Positions 28,658-38,094 are shown, numbered from the stretch's first letter. The stretch: DNA of 64,000 bases from Acinetobacter suaedae (GCF_008630915.1 NZ_CP043909.1:620001-684000), one strand, 5' to 3'. Notes: generated from the letters alone by a model not told the origin. Program-made: numbers and translations.

Positions 28658-28685
28658 CAAATCTCTCTTTGTAAAGGGAGATTTG
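28658..28685 (+). terminator. Terminator after secA
   Basis: CAAATCTCTCTTT, loop GT, AAAGGGAGATTTG: a 13-bp stem with one G-U type mismatch. The following T-run is weak (TTTATTTTT). Confidence 0.7.
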
Positions 28686-28789
28686 GGAGATTTATTTTTA
28701 CGATAAACTACTTGAGTCTAATCAAGCTTTGTAGTTTGATTATTGAACTTACAGTTCTTGATTGAATTGATATTAAAAGCGGGAAGACA

Positions 28790-29194
28790 ATGAAAAAACC
28801 ATTACAACTTTTAATTTTGGCAAGTGCAGCGGTATCAAGCTTTGCGTTTGCAAAAGATGCTGCACAAACTACGACTGTGGAAAAAGTGCAGGCGGCTAAA
28901 GGTGAGACTTCAGCTCAGGCACAAGTGAAACATGATGTGACGACAGTGATTAGTCCTCGTACAGGGATTCGTTATACTTTAGGTGATACGGGTAATCGTC
29001 CAATTGTGTTGCAAACAGCTGCGATTGCACCAGCAAACTCTGCGAATGTCGATCGTATTGTGGCATCGAATCCAGCATTGTCTGAAAAAAGCCAAGAAAA
29101 AGCCAAGATTGCTTTAATTGGTGAGACGGCTGTGCAAGCTGCAAATGCTCAAGCATTGCAAACAGCAAGCGCACAAACCGTAAAAAGTAACTAA
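28790..29194 (+). CDS. Small secreted protein of unknown function
   Basis: A 134-residue protein with a Sec signal peptide (MKKPLQLLILASAAVSSFAFA, cleavage before KDA). The mature part is rich in Ala, Gln, Thr and Val, with no Cys. A middle segment, VISPRTGIRYTLGDTGNRPIVLQTAA, looks like a short beta element, and the tail is a low-complexity helix. I recognise no family. GCGGGAAGAC before the ATG gives a modest ribosome site. A strong terminator follows, so it is an independent, probably expressed gene. Confidence 0.75.
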   Translation: MKKPLQLLILASAAVSSFAFAKDAAQTTTVEKVQAAKGETSAQAQVKHDVTTVISPRTGIRYTLGDTGNRPIVLQTAAIAPANSANVDRIVASNPALSEKSQEKAKIALIGETAVQAANAQALQTASAQTVKSN

Positions 29195-29204
29195 TATTTT
29201 TAAA

Positions 29205-29238
29205 TAAAAAAAGAGATGCTTTAGCATCTCTTTTTTTA
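29205..29238. terminator. Bidirectional terminator
   Basis: AAGAGATGCT and AGCATCTCTT form the stem, with a run of seven A before and seven T after. It lies between convergent genes. Confidence 0.93.
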
Positions 29239-29251
29239 TTTAATACCGTAT

Positions 29252-30157
29252 TTATAGTAGGCTTGGTAATAAGATTAAAGCAATAATAATTGCGAATAAT
29301 AGCCACTTAGCAGTGTAATACAGTGGGCGATTGCGTGCTTTTAATCCACGACCATAATGATGAATAGCATAGCCATACTTAAAAATGCGATTGATAAATC
29401 CTGTTTTATCTTGATCATCATTGGGTGAGCTGGCAGCTGACATCACATTACGACCAAACCAATGATTGAATTTTTGCGCCCAGCCCCATTTCATTGGGCG
29501 TTCGATATCACAGAATAAAATGATACGGGTTTGATCTGTTTTATTATGTGCCCAATGTACATAGGTTTCATCAAAAACGGTTGCTTCACCATCTCTCCAG
29601 CTATAACGCTCTTGATCAACCTCGATAAAACAGTCATCACTATTCGGAGTGACTAAACCCAAGTGATAACGTACTGAACCAGCATAAGGATCACGGTGTT
29701 TGCCTAAGTAACTTCCAGATGGCAACTCAGTAAACATTGCTGCTTTAACGGAAGGAATACTTTCAAGTAGTGCTACAGTCTTTGGACAAAGCTGTTGCGC
29801 TGATGGATGGCTATCTTGGTACCATTTTAAATAGAAACGTTTCCAGCCACGTTTAAAAAAGGTATTAAAGCCTGCATCATTATTTTTCTCAGACGCTTTG
29901 ATTTGATTTTGTAGTTGAATGGCTTCTTCCCGAATCACTTGCCAATTATCTTGTAATGGCTTGAGTTCAGGAAATTGCGCCACGTCAAAAAATGGCTGGT
30001 TTGGGAGTTTAGAGAAACCAGTCATAAACATGTTTACAGGCGCTAAAAATGTAGAATGGTCAAATAGTTGCCGAGATATTTTTAATCGCTCTTTACCTCG
30101 GAAATAGGTATATAAGAAACTGACTAAAAATACGGCAATGATAATCACTGCGTACAT
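29252..30157 (-). CDS. Aspartyl/asparaginyl beta-hydroxylase family, LpxO-like
   Basis: A 301-residue protein with a membrane segment at each end (MYAVIIIAVFLVSFLYTYF and WLLFAIIIALILLPSLL). The catalytic domain shows GKHRDPYAGSVRYHLGL, holding the HxD iron ligands, and then ETYVHWAHNKTDQTRIILFCD, holding the distal His and the Arg that binds 2-oxoglutarate. This matches LpxO, which 2-hydroxylates secondary acyl chains of lipid A. Acinetobacter species are known to have LpxO. The substrate is inferred from the family and the membrane anchors. A GTG two codons upstream is an alternative start. Confidence 0.85.
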   Translation of the reverse strand: MYAVIIIAVFLVSFLYTYFRGKERLKISRQLFDHSTFLAPVNMFMTGFSKLPNQPFFDVAQFPELKPLQDNWQVIREEAIQLQNQIKASEKNNDAGFNTFFKRGWKRFYLKWYQDSHPSAQQLCPKTVALLESIPSVKAAMFTELPSGSYLGKHRDPYAGSVRYHLGLVTPNSDDCFIEVDQERYSWRDGEATVFDETYVHWAHNKTDQTRIILFCDIERPMKWGWAQKFNHWFGRNVMSAASSPNDDQDKTGFINRIFKYGYAIHHYGRGLKARNRPLYYTAKWLLFAIIIALILLPSLL

Positions 30158-30265
30158 AAGCACAAAAGTCTAAAAATGGGAGGCGGTTAGTTTAGCACAA
30201 AATATATTTGGACGAGTATTGTTATAAAAGCAAGTTTAGAAGATCATCATGGAGCGAATAAACAG

Positions 30266-30299
30266 CATCAGGTGAGCATTACTTGATGCTCACCTGATG
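30266..30299. terminator. Strong hairpin downstream of the MFS gene
   Basis: A 14-bp perfect stem, CATCAGGTGAGCAT with ATGCTCACCTGATG, and a 6-base loop. On the minus strand the following bases are T-poor, but position and strength suggest termination. Confidence 0.75.
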
Positions 30300-30311
30300 T
30301 TTTATAAGAGA

Positions 30312-31622
30312 TTAGATTTGGTTATTTACATCGATGTTTTTAGTTTCTCGAATCAATAAAAAAGCAATCAGAGATAATAATGCTGCGGCACTGAGATAAT
30401 AACCGACTGCTTGTAAACCAAAGTTTTCAGCAAGTTTGGTGGCAATATAGGGTGCAAAAGAAGCACCAAAGATACCTGCTAAATTAAAGGTGAGTGCAGA
30501 ACCTGTGTAACGTACAGATGTCGGGAACAGCTCAGATAAGATCGTGCCAATCGGACCGTAAGTTAATCCCATGATGGATAAACCGATGCATAAGAATAAG
30601 AACACCAAGATTGGGCTACCAGAGTCCAGTAAGCTTGCGAATACTAAACCAAACAAAGCCGCTAAAATACAGACAGCGATGGATGTTGTTCGACGACCGA
30701 TTTTCTCAGCAAAAATTGCGGATAAAGGAATAAATCCAGCAAAACATAAAGTAGCAACAAGCTGTAACTTTAAAAACTCAGTTCGAGTATAACCGAGTTG
30801 TGTTGTTCCCCAAGTGAGTGCAAAAACAGTGGTGAGATAGAACACAACAAAAGTACAAATTGCGGCAACTGTTCCAAGAATCAGTTTAGGCAAGTGCTTG
30901 GTCATGACTTCTTTAAATGGAACGTTTACTTCTTTTTGTTTATCCAATACCTTTTGAAAGGCTGGTGTTTCATGTAACTTCAAGCGAATGTATAAACCAA
31001 CTAAAACTAAAACAGCACTCGCGATAAAAGGAATACGCCATCCCCAAGTCATAAATGCTTGTTCAGTCATGAATGCACCAAGCAAGAGGAATGAACCAGT
31101 TGCGAGGATGAATCCAATTGGCGCACCTAATTGAGGGAACATGCCATACCATGCGCGTTTACCTTCTGGTGCATTCTCTGTTGCGAGTAATACAGCACCG
31201 CTCCATTCACCCCCTAAACCCAGTCCTTGTCCCAAACGGCATAGGGCAAGTAACAGTGGCGCAGCAATACCAATCTGTGCATAAGTCGGTAACAGACCAA
31301 TACAGACCGTTGAAATCCCCATGGTCAATAGTGCTGCAACTAAGGTTGCTTTACGTCCTATACGATCGCCTAAATGACCAAAAAGCGCAGCGCCTACTGG
31401 TCGCGCAATAAATGCGATTGCAAACGTGGCCAAGGACTGCAGTAGTGCAGCGCTACCACTACTTGCGGGAAAGAACAGATGAGGAAAAATAATGACTGCG
31501 GCAGTGGCATAAATATAAAAGTCAAAAAACTCAATTGTAGTCCCAACGAGACTAGCAAACAGTACACGTGTTTTTGAATTGCTTGCCACCTCACCAGTGG
31601 CAGCCATAGAGTTTGACGACAT
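30312..31622 (-). CDS. MFS transporter, metabolite:H+ symporter family
   Basis: A 436-residue transporter with twelve membrane segments. The start region, SLVGTTIEFFDFYIYATAAVI, and GHLGDRIGRKATLVAALLTMG are typical of the MHS family (ShiA, ProP, KgtP and relatives). LGLGGEWSGAVLLATENAP confirms the family. The substrate cannot be read from the sequence; organic acids or osmolytes are the usual cargo. It has its own hairpin and no functional partners nearby. Confidence 0.88.
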   Translation of the reverse strand: MSSNSMAATGEVASNSKTRVLFASLVGTTIEFFDFYIYATAAVIIFPHLFFPASSGSAALLQSLATFAIAFIARPVGAALFGHLGDRIGRKATLVAALLTMGISTVCIGLLPTYAQIGIAAPLLLALCRLGQGLGLGGEWSGAVLLATENAPEGKRAWYGMFPQLGAPIGFILATGSFLLLGAFMTEQAFMTWGWRIPFIASAVLVLVGLYIRLKLHETPAFQKVLDKQKEVNVPFKEVMTKHLPKLILGTVAAICTFVVFYLTTVFALTWGTTQLGYTRTEFLKLQLVATLCFAGFIPLSAIFAEKIGRRTTSIAVCILAALFGLVFASLLDSGSPILVFLFLCIGLSIMGLTYGPIGTILSELFPTSVRYTGSALTFNLAGIFGASFAPYIATKLAENFGLQAVGYYLSAAALLSLIAFLLIRETKNIDVNNQI

Positions 31623-31740
31623 AGATGACCTTAATTCTAATGATCTAAGACAAAATACAAAGCGTTTGTCTCAGATGTTCCTTATTAAATGCGGGGCTTA
31701 CTTAGGAATTGAATGTAATGAATGCTAGCAAAGTGCTTGC

Positions 31741-32382
31741 TTACAACACATACCAATAGATCGCTAGAAAATGTAAACCTGCTCCTACTAGCACAAAGAT
31801 ATGCCATATTGCGTGGGTATATCTTACCTTTTTTAATGCATAAAACAATGTGCCTATGGTATAAGCCAGTCCACCAGCAATCAGCAGCTGTAGTGCATCC
31901 TTGGATAAATAACGTTGCATGTCATCCATCAATAAAATAGCTAACCAGCCCATTACCAGATAAGCAACTAATGAAAGCTTTTGAAAACGATGAATAAACA
32001 CTAATTTAAATAAGGTACCGATGAACGCAATGACCCAAAGTGCAATCAAAAGATAGTCTGCTTTGGCAGTAGGTATGGCAATGCTGAGAAAGGGGGTATA
32101 GGTGCCTGCAATTAGATAATAAATCGCGGTATGATCCAGTTTCTTGTACCAATATCGTCTGGTTTCATCTTGTGCGAAGTGATAAAGCATTGAACTGCTG
32201 AGTAGCAATACTAAACTAAAACCATAGACCCATAGACTGATCCATTGACCCAAGGGAAGATAGCTCCCTTTGATAATCAAGAAAACAGAGGCAATTAACG
32301 CTATTATTGCACCAATACCATGACTATATGCATTGAGTCGTTCTTCTTTTGGATCATAATTCAACATTGAGTTCATGTTCAT
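31741..32382 (-). CDS. Hemolysin III / TrhA-family membrane protein
   Basis: A 213-residue protein with seven hydrophobic segments. Motifs: ERLNAYSHGIGAIIALIAS, SSMLYHFAQD (S-x-x-x-H), KKLDHTAIYYLIAGTYTPF and HAIWHIFVLVGAGLHFLA. The conserved Ser, Asp and His residues are the zinc site of PAQR/HlyIII proteins. Bacterial members (TrhA) affect membrane energetics and fluidity; the name hemolysin is historical. Several in-frame ATGs exist; I use the one at 32382. Confidence 0.85.
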   Translation of the reverse strand: MNMNSMLNYDPKEERLNAYSHGIGAIIALIASVFLIIKGSYLPLGQWISLWVYGFSLVLLLSSSMLYHFAQDETRRYWYKKLDHTAIYYLIAGTYTPFLSIAIPTAKADYLLIALWVIAFIGTLFKLVFIHRFQKLSLVAYLVMGWLAILLMDDMQRYLSKDALQLLIAGGLAYTIGTLFYALKKVRYTHAIWHIFVLVGAGLHFLAIYWYVL

Positions 32383-32482
32383 CGCAATAAGCTTTGCATA
32401 AAAATACAACTGTATCGTAATGCAATTTCCCTTTTAAAGTAAGACGCTTTAAAATTTAGTTTCTATTTGTCAGGTTTTCACT

Positions 32483-33700
32483 ATGTTTGCGCCGAAATTT
32501 TCTTTTGAACAAGAACAACAGTTTTTCTTGGATATCCAGCAATCGATTGAAAATAAAAGCTTTGATCGTCTGATTTTGAGTCAGTATAAAGGTGAAATGA
32601 CAGATTTAGAAAAAATGACATTTCGGATTATTGAGTTGCAGGGGCAAGCCACTTTATCTTGTTTATATCATCATAAAACCCAAGACATTACTAAAAACTA
32701 TTCGATGAATGAAGGGATTGAGAAAATTGCCGAACTATTGGCACACTCTAAACAGGCTAATTTATTCGCGCTTGATCAAGAAGCCCAACTCAAGAAAAAT
32801 AAAAAGAAAGCAATGCTCAATGTGCAAAAAAGAAAACCCTTGTCGAAGGAGATAGAGCAACGTCAGCATAATCGTGCAAAGCATCGTTATGTAGAGCAGC
32901 AAAGCCCATTTTTAAAACATCTAGGTATCACGGATGAAAAGGGGCAAGTCATTCCAAGCATGGCGCGTAAATGGAAACAGATCAATAAATTCATTGAAAT
33001 ATTTTCCAACGCTTATGCTCAAATTGATGCTTCTCAACAAGAACTGAATATCGTTGACTTTGGTTCTGGCAAAGGCTATTTAACCTTTGCTTTATATGAC
33101 TATTTACAAGCCCAACAAAAAACGCCTTTGATTACAGGTGTGGAATTACGCTCGAATTTAGTTGAGTTTTGCCAGAAAGTTGCAGATGACGTCGGGTTTA
33201 ATCATCTTGATTTTTTCGAAGGGGATGTGCGGAGCTATCAACCTGAAAAGTTGGATGTCATGATCGCATTGCATGCTTGTGATATTGCAACCGATTTTGC
33301 GATTCATACAGGGATTCGTCTCAATGCCTCGATGATTATGTGTGCGCCGTGTTGCCATAAAGAATTAAGACCTCAACTTAAGAGTCCAGAAGTGTTACAA
33401 CCGATGCTGCAATTCGGTATTCATGCTGGACAGCAGGCTGAAATGCTCACAGATACTTTGCGGGCTTTATTGCTCAAAGCTTACGGTTATGAAACTAAAG
33501 TCTTCGAGTTTGTCTCATTAGAACATACTAGTAAGAACAAAATGATTTTGGCGACCAAGCGCAAAGATATTCAGCAGCCTGATGCCAAAATTTTGCAGCA
33601 GATACAAGCATTAAAAACGATGTATGGCATTCAAAAGCAAAGTTTGGAGTTGCTATTAAAGGATCAAATGCCTATCGAAAATGTAGGTTGTAAGTGCTAA
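32483..33700 (+). CDS. Class I SAM-dependent methyltransferase (Methyltransf_32-like)
   Basis: A 405-residue protein. The N-terminal 130 residues are a helical, Lys-rich domain with a basic stretch (KKNKKKAMLNVQKRKP). Then comes a Rossmann-type methyltransferase domain: NIVDFGSGKGYLTFALYDYL (SAM site), TGVELRSNLVEFC, DVMIALHACDIATDFAI and MIMCAPCCHKELR. The APCCHKEL signature resembles METTL25/Methyltransf_32 proteins, some of which act on RNA or ribosomal protein. The basic N-terminus fits a nucleic acid or ribosome substrate; that is inference. Confidence 0.8.
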   Translation: MFAPKFSFEQEQQFFLDIQQSIENKSFDRLILSQYKGEMTDLEKMTFRIIELQGQATLSCLYHHKTQDITKNYSMNEGIEKIAELLAHSKQANLFALDQEAQLKKNKKKAMLNVQKRKPLSKEIEQRQHNRAKHRYVEQQSPFLKHLGITDEKGQVIPSMARKWKQINKFIEIFSNAYAQIDASQQELNIVDFGSGKGYLTFALYDYLQAQQKTPLITGVELRSNLVEFCQKVADDVGFNHLDFFEGDVRSYQPEKLDVMIALHACDIATDFAIHTGIRLNASMIMCAPCCHKELRPQLKSPEVLQPMLQFGIHAGQQAEMLTDTLRALLLKAYGYETKVFEFVSLEHTSKNKMILATKRKDIQQPDAKILQQIQALKTMYGIQKQSLELLLKDQMPIENVGCKC

Positions 33701-34152
33701 TGGAAAATGAAATGCATCTGTTTTGTATTAAACATGGTCAATGGAATCAATTACAACTACAGCACGATGCCAAGCGTATTCGTGAATTGGTATTTATCCG
33801 CGAACAAAATATTTCTGAACAGGATGAGTGGGACGATCAAGACCAAGTGTCGGAACATTTTGTCGTCTATGAACAAGATCGAGCAATTGCGACAGCTCGA
33901 TTATTACCTGATCATCATTTAGGGCGTGTTGCCGTATTGCAAGAGTATCGAGGTCAGGGCATTGGGCAATTGATCATGTTGGAAATGATTGCTTATGCTA
34001 AATCTCAAAATCGACCATTTCTACAGCTTTCTGCACAAACGCACGCTACTTCATTTTATGAAAAATTAGGCTTTGTGGCTCAAGGCGATGAATATGATGA
34101 GTGTGGTATTCCACATATTGAAATGATCATGCCAATCACAGACAAGATATAA
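33700..34152 (+). CDS. GNAT-family N-acetyltransferase
   Basis: A 150-residue acetyltransferase with the acetyl-CoA motif VAVLQEYRGQGIGQLIM and the C-terminal FYEKLGFVAQGDEYDECGIPHIEM, as in ElaA-like GNATs. Its ATG overlaps the methyltransferase stop (TAATG), so translation is coupled; a GTG two codons earlier is less likely. The coupling suggests a shared job, perhaps modification of translation components, but the substrate is unknown. Confidence 0.88.
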   Translation: MENEMHLFCIKHGQWNQLQLQHDAKRIRELVFIREQNISEQDEWDDQDQVSEHFVVYEQDRAIATARLLPDHHLGRVAVLQEYRGQGIGQLIMLEMIAYAKSQNRPFLQLSAQTHATSFYEKLGFVAQGDEYDECGIPHIEMIMPITDKI

Positions 34153-34180
34153 CCTGTAAGATTGGCATTTATCGATCTGA

Positions 34181-34405
34181 CTATTGTTTAGATTGTGCAG
34201 CCACTTCAGAGCTTGCAGAAGAGGTTTCCTGAGAAAGCTCTTGCTGTGCCTTACGTTGCGCGCCAGGCATATAATCAGGTTCTTGGGTCATCGCTAAATA
34301 GAAAAAACTTAAAAAAATAGTGCTGAGTACCCCAACAATAATGACAAACTTCCATCCCAATACTGTTTCATTTGAGTCTTTTTGTGGAGATGGTTTATTG
34401 CTCAT
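34181..34405 (-). CDS. Mini membrane protein, paralogue of the protein at 35524-35787
   Basis: A 74-residue protein: a short charged cytoplasmic head, one membrane segment (WKFVIIVGVLSTIFLSFFYLAMT) and then EPDYMPGAQRKAQQ with a Gln/Ser-rich tail. The motif W-K-(7 hydrophobic)-FYLA-x-T-x-EPDYMP is shared with the protein on the other side of the patatin gene. No function is known. The ATG at 34405 is preferred over one four codons earlier, because MSNK/MSEK starts both paralogues. Confidence 0.8.
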   Translation of the reverse strand: MSNKPSPQKDSNETVLGWKFVIIVGVLSTIFLSFFYLAMTQEPDYMPGAQRKAQQELSQETSSASSEVAAQSKQ

Positions 34406-34602
34406 GAAAAAATCCAAAAAATAAAGAAAACGTAATTTTGCGCCTTTTGGACTTAGCTTGCCAAGTATAAATATATAATTCTTTACCGCTTACGCTTGGA
34501 TAAGATGGTCAATCAGACTCTTTATATTTGAAATGTTGCTCTGGCGAGTGACTGAAAGAACAGTACGATCTCGCCATCTTATACATTTGATTGATTTTCA
34601 CA

Positions 34603-35496
34603 TTACAGTTTATGCCAGTCTTCAATTGCTTGTAGACCAGTTTCAACGCCAATATCATAACTATAGCGAATTTTTGCTTTATTCTTGGTGAGTCGACCTG
34701 CCATATTTTTTAAATCAGGTGGGCATACTTCCAGAATTTTTTGATCAGATGGGGTGCGGATAAACTGAACTGAATCATTGTAACGTTGAGTTCTTGTTAA
34801 AAGACTATGTGCAAAACCATGTTGCCGTTTAAATAAGTATTTAGCAAGAAACTGGTCACCTTTACTGTTGGCTTTGTAATAGTTTTGAGGACGAGTACGC
34901 AATACCATGAGCTTTGAAACATGATTCTGTTGAGCAGCCCAATGTACTGGGAGAGCATCCGCAACGCCACCATCGAAATAAGGCTCACCAAACACCTCAA
35001 CCGCTTGACGTGTCAATACTGGAATCGAACTCGATGCCCTTAGACCATCTAAAATATTATCTTTAGAGGCTTTAATATAAGTCGCCTCACCAGATATGGC
35101 ATGAGTGAGTACCATATAAAACTCAGGGTGATTGGCAAATAGTTGGGTTTGATTGAGAGGATGTTCTTTTTCCACCACATCCCACATCCATTTTAGATCA
35201 AGTAAATCACCGCCTTTAAAAAAGCGTCCATAATGAATGAATTCAGAACGAAGTGAGTGATCTAAATAAATTTGTAGCGTTCGACCTTGTTGAGTAGCTA
35301 AGTAGTTTGCAACATTAGTCGAGCCAGAGGAGACACCAACACAAAGATCAAAAGGATTAAATTGTTGCTGTAAAAATGCATCTAAGACACCGCTGGTAAA
35401 TGCACCACGCATACCACCACCTTCAACGACCAGTGCTTGACGATTTTGTTGAAGCATTGAAAATCTCGAATACCATGATAAACCCCTGTTTAACAC
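34603..35496 (-). CDS. Patatin-like phospholipase
   Basis: A 297-residue protein with the oxyanion-hole motif VVEGGGMRGAFTSGVL, the nucleophile elbow GVSSGS (Ser56) and the catalytic Asp in YFDGGVADALPV. It belongs to the RssA/YjjU-like bacterial patatins, serine-aspartate lipid acyl hydrolases. No signal peptide is visible, so it acts in the cytosol or at the inner leaflet. It lies between two paralogous single-pass proteins, which might tether or regulate it. A shorter start, MLQQNR at residue 14, is possible. Confidence 0.9.
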   Translation of the reverse strand: MLNRGLSWYSRFSMLQQNRQALVVEGGGMRGAFTSGVLDAFLQQQFNPFDLCVGVSSGSTNVANYLATQQGRTLQIYLDHSLRSEFIHYGRFFKGGDLLDLKWMWDVVEKEHPLNQTQLFANHPEFYMVLTHAISGEATYIKASKDNILDGLRASSSIPVLTRQAVEVFGEPYFDGGVADALPVHWAAQQNHVSKLMVLRTRPQNYYKANSKGDQFLAKYLFKRQHGFAHSLLTRTQRYNDSVQFIRTPSDQKILEVCPPDLKNMAGRLTKNKAKIRYSYDIGVETGLQAIEDWHKL

Positions 35497-35523
35497 GGAT
35501 TTATCATGTTCGACAATAGCACT

Positions 35524-35787
35524 TTAGTGTTGGTGAGACTCTGCATCAGTAGTTGTGGTTGCCGTTGTTGTATTGTTTTTAGCTGCCTCTAATGCTTCTG
35601 GCGACATCGCTGGTGCAGTTTTAAAAGCATGTTGTTGGCTGCTGGTTTGCTTTTGACTTGGCATATAATCAGGTTCATTGGTGATGGCTAAGTAAAAAAT
35701 CACCATAAAAATAAAGCTTAGAATGATCGTGATAATCAGCGCTTTCCACCCCCAAGGTGAAGTTTCTGGGCATAATTTCTCAGACAT
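35524..35787 (-). CDS. Mini membrane protein, paralogue of the protein at 34181-34405
   Basis: An 87-residue protein starting MSEKLCPETSPWGWKALI, with one membrane segment (IITIILSFIFMVIFYLAIT), then NEPDYMPSQKQ and a Thr/Ala/Gln-rich tail. It shares the architecture and the FYLAxTxEPDYMP junction with the other copy. It lies 27 bp upstream of the patatin start, on the same strand, so both are probably on one transcript. Confidence 0.8.
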   Translation of the reverse strand: MSEKLCPETSPWGWKALIITIILSFIFMVIFYLAITNEPDYMPSQKQTSSQQHAFKTAPAMSPEALEAAKNNTTTATTTTDAESHQH

Positions 35788-35889
35788 AAGACAAATTTCC
35801 AAAGGACAAAAAAGAAAGCAGAATTAGGGAGATTTATAGCACAATTTGTGATGAGTTAGGCAGAAGTTTTGCATCGATTTTGTCGAATA

Positions 35890-35928
35890 GTAAAAAGCTC
35901 ATATCGGTAATTAATATCGATATGAGCT
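35890..35928 (-). terminator. Terminator of the beta-oxidation operon
   Basis: An 11-bp perfect stem, AGCTCATATCG with CGATATGAGCT, is followed on the minus strand by TTTTTA. Confidence 0.85.
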
Positions 35929-35948
35929 GTAAGTTTTTAAAAAATAAG

Positions 35949-38084
35949 TTATTGAATGACTTCTTTGCTTTGTGCTTTGTCTTTCAGCAGTTGCGGTGGA
36001 GTGAAACGTTCACCATATTTAGCAGCCAATTCCTCTGAACGTTGTAGTGATTTTTCAATCCCATTTTGATTTAGGAATTGAATTGCACCACCAGTCCATG
36101 GAGCAAAACCGATTCCAAAAATTGAACCGACATTGGCATCAATTACTGATTCTAGAACACCTTCTTCATAGCAGCGTAAGGTATCGAGTGCTTGAACAAA
36201 CAAGAAACGATCAATCATATCTTGTTCAGAAATATCATTCGCTTTTGTCCAACGGCTGAGCCCATCCCACAAATGTTTTTTGCCATTTTCTGGATATTCA
36301 TAGAAGCCTGCACCTGCTGCTTTACCTTTACGATTTAGCTCGTGAATCATGGTGTGAACCACTTCATCTACAGGGGTTTTCGGTAAGTCTTTCCCTTCAG
36401 CTTGCAGTGCTTTGCGCGTTTCGCTTGCAACATGCTCAGTCAGAGTTAAAGATACTTCATCCTGAATCGCAAGAGGACCTACAGGCATGCCTGCTTTGAG
36501 TGCTGCCATTTCGATTTTCGCTGGATGAACACCTTCAGCAAGTAGACGCATACCTTCTTGAATGAACGTACCAAACACACGACTGGTAAAGAAACCACGA
36601 CTATCATTCACTACGATTGGTGTTTTAGCAATTTGTTGAACAAAGTCATAGGCTTTAGCTAATGTTTCAGCTGAAGTTTGTTTACCTTTGATGATTTCGA
36701 CCAATTGCATTTTGTCTACAGGGCTAAAGAAATGTAAGCCAATAAAGTTTTTGGCATCTTTACTTGCTGTTGCTAGACCTGTGATTGGTAGGGTAGACGT
36801 ATTCGATGCAAAGATTCCACCTTCCGCTAAATACTGTTCAGCTTCTTGAGTCACCTTGGCTTTGAGTTCTTGATTCTCAAATACTGCTTCAATGATTAAA
36901 TCACAGCCTTGTAGATCAGCTGCATCAGCAGTAGCCGTAATAAGTGCCAACACTTGATCACGTTTTTCTGCTGTCATACGACCTTGTGAAACACGTTTAT
37001 CAAGTAACTTTTGCGAGTAAGCTTTGCCTTTCTCTGCATTTTCTACAGACACATCTTTGAGTACGACAGGAATACCCTTGATTGCGGTTGAGTAGGCAAT
37101 CCCTGCACCCATCATACCTGCACCTAAAACACCGACTTTCTTCGCTTGCCATTTAGCAACTTCAGTAGGACGACTCGCACCTGATTTAATTGCATTTAGA
37201 CCATGCCAAAACGTACCGATCATGTTCTTCGACACTTGACCGACAGTCAGTTGTGTAAAGTAACGTGATTCAATACGAAGTGCGGTATCGACATCAACTT
37301 GAGCACCTTCAACTGCCGCCGCCATAATCGCTTCAGGAGCAGGGTAGCAACCTTTTGTTTTGTCACGTAGCATGGCAGGGGCAATTGCAAGCACTTGTGC
37401 AACAGCAGGCGTTCTAGGGTCACCACCGGGGATTTTGTAGCCTTTCACATCAAATGGTTGCTGTGACTTTGGATTAGCTTTCACCCAAGCAATTGCTTTT
37501 TCTAACAGCTCTTGTTCATTCTCAGCCGTGTCATGTACCAAGCCGAGAGATTTTGCTTTATCGACACCAAATTGCTTACCTTCCATGAGGAACGGGAATG
37601 CATTTTGTAAGCCAAGCAAACGTACCATACGGACGATACCACCACCACCAGGAAGTAGTCCTAAAGTCACTTCAGGTAAACCAAATTTAGTTTTTGGATC
37701 ATTAATGGCAATACGATAATGACAACCTAAAGCGATTTCCCAGCCACCACCAAGCGCAGTCCCGTTTAAAGCTGCAACAACAGGCACACCTAAAGTTTCG
37801 ATTGTGCGTAAGTCACCTTTGAGTTTTTCAATCATCTTGAAAAATTCAGTAGCGTGTTCAGGTTGTACCTGAATCAGCTCATCTAGGTCACCACCAGCAA
37901 AGAAGGTTTTCTTAGCTGAACGGAAAATAATACCTTTCAGATCAGTTTCAGCTTTGAGTTTTTGACTGACCTCATCTAAAGCATCACGGAACTCTGCATT
38001 CATGGTGTTTGCAGATTGACCAGATGAATCAAGCGTAAGAATTACAATATTGTCAGCGTTTTTTTCGTATTTAATAGCGCTCAT
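35949..38084 (-). CDS. Multifunctional fatty acid oxidation enzyme (enoyl-CoA hydratase / 3-hydroxyacyl-CoA dehydrogenase)
   Basis: A 711-residue FadB/FadJ-type protein. The N-terminal crotonase domain shows FRSAKKTFFAGGDLDEL, ALNGTALGGGWEIALGCHYRI and LPEVTLGLLPGGGG. The Rossmann domain starts VGVLGAGMMGAGIAYSTA (about residue 318), followed by IIEAVFENQELK and LHFFSPVDKMQLVEII. It hydrates enoyl-CoA and oxidises 3-hydroxyacyl-CoA. The start at 38084 has AGGAGA six bases upstream. Ten bases separate it from the thiolase stop, so it forms a two-gene operon. Confidence 0.93.
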   Translation of the reverse strand: MSAIKYEKNADNIVILTLDSSGQSANTMNAEFRDALDEVSQKLKAETDLKGIIFRSAKKTFFAGGDLDELIQVQPEHATEFFKMIEKLKGDLRTIETLGVPVVAALNGTALGGGWEIALGCHYRIAINDPKTKFGLPEVTLGLLPGGGGIVRMVRLLGLQNAFPFLMEGKQFGVDKAKSLGLVHDTAENEQELLEKAIAWVKANPKSQQPFDVKGYKIPGGDPRTPAVAQVLAIAPAMLRDKTKGCYPAPEAIMAAAVEGAQVDVDTALRIESRYFTQLTVGQVSKNMIGTFWHGLNAIKSGASRPTEVAKWQAKKVGVLGAGMMGAGIAYSTAIKGIPVVLKDVSVENAEKGKAYSQKLLDKRVSQGRMTAEKRDQVLALITATADAADLQGCDLIIEAVFENQELKAKVTQEAEQYLAEGGIFASNTSTLPITGLATASKDAKNFIGLHFFSPVDKMQLVEIIKGKQTSAETLAKAYDFVQQIAKTPIVVNDSRGFFTSRVFGTFIQEGMRLLAEGVHPAKIEMAALKAGMPVGPLAIQDEVSLTLTEHVASETRKALQAEGKDLPKTPVDEVVHTMIHELNRKGKAAGAGFYEYPENGKKHLWDGLSRWTKANDISEQDMIDRFLFVQALDTLRCYEEGVLESVIDANVGSIFGIGFAPWTGGAIQFLNQNGIEKSLQRSEELAAKYGERFTPPQLLKDKAQSKEVIQ

Positions 38085-38094
38085 GTTGTTCTCC

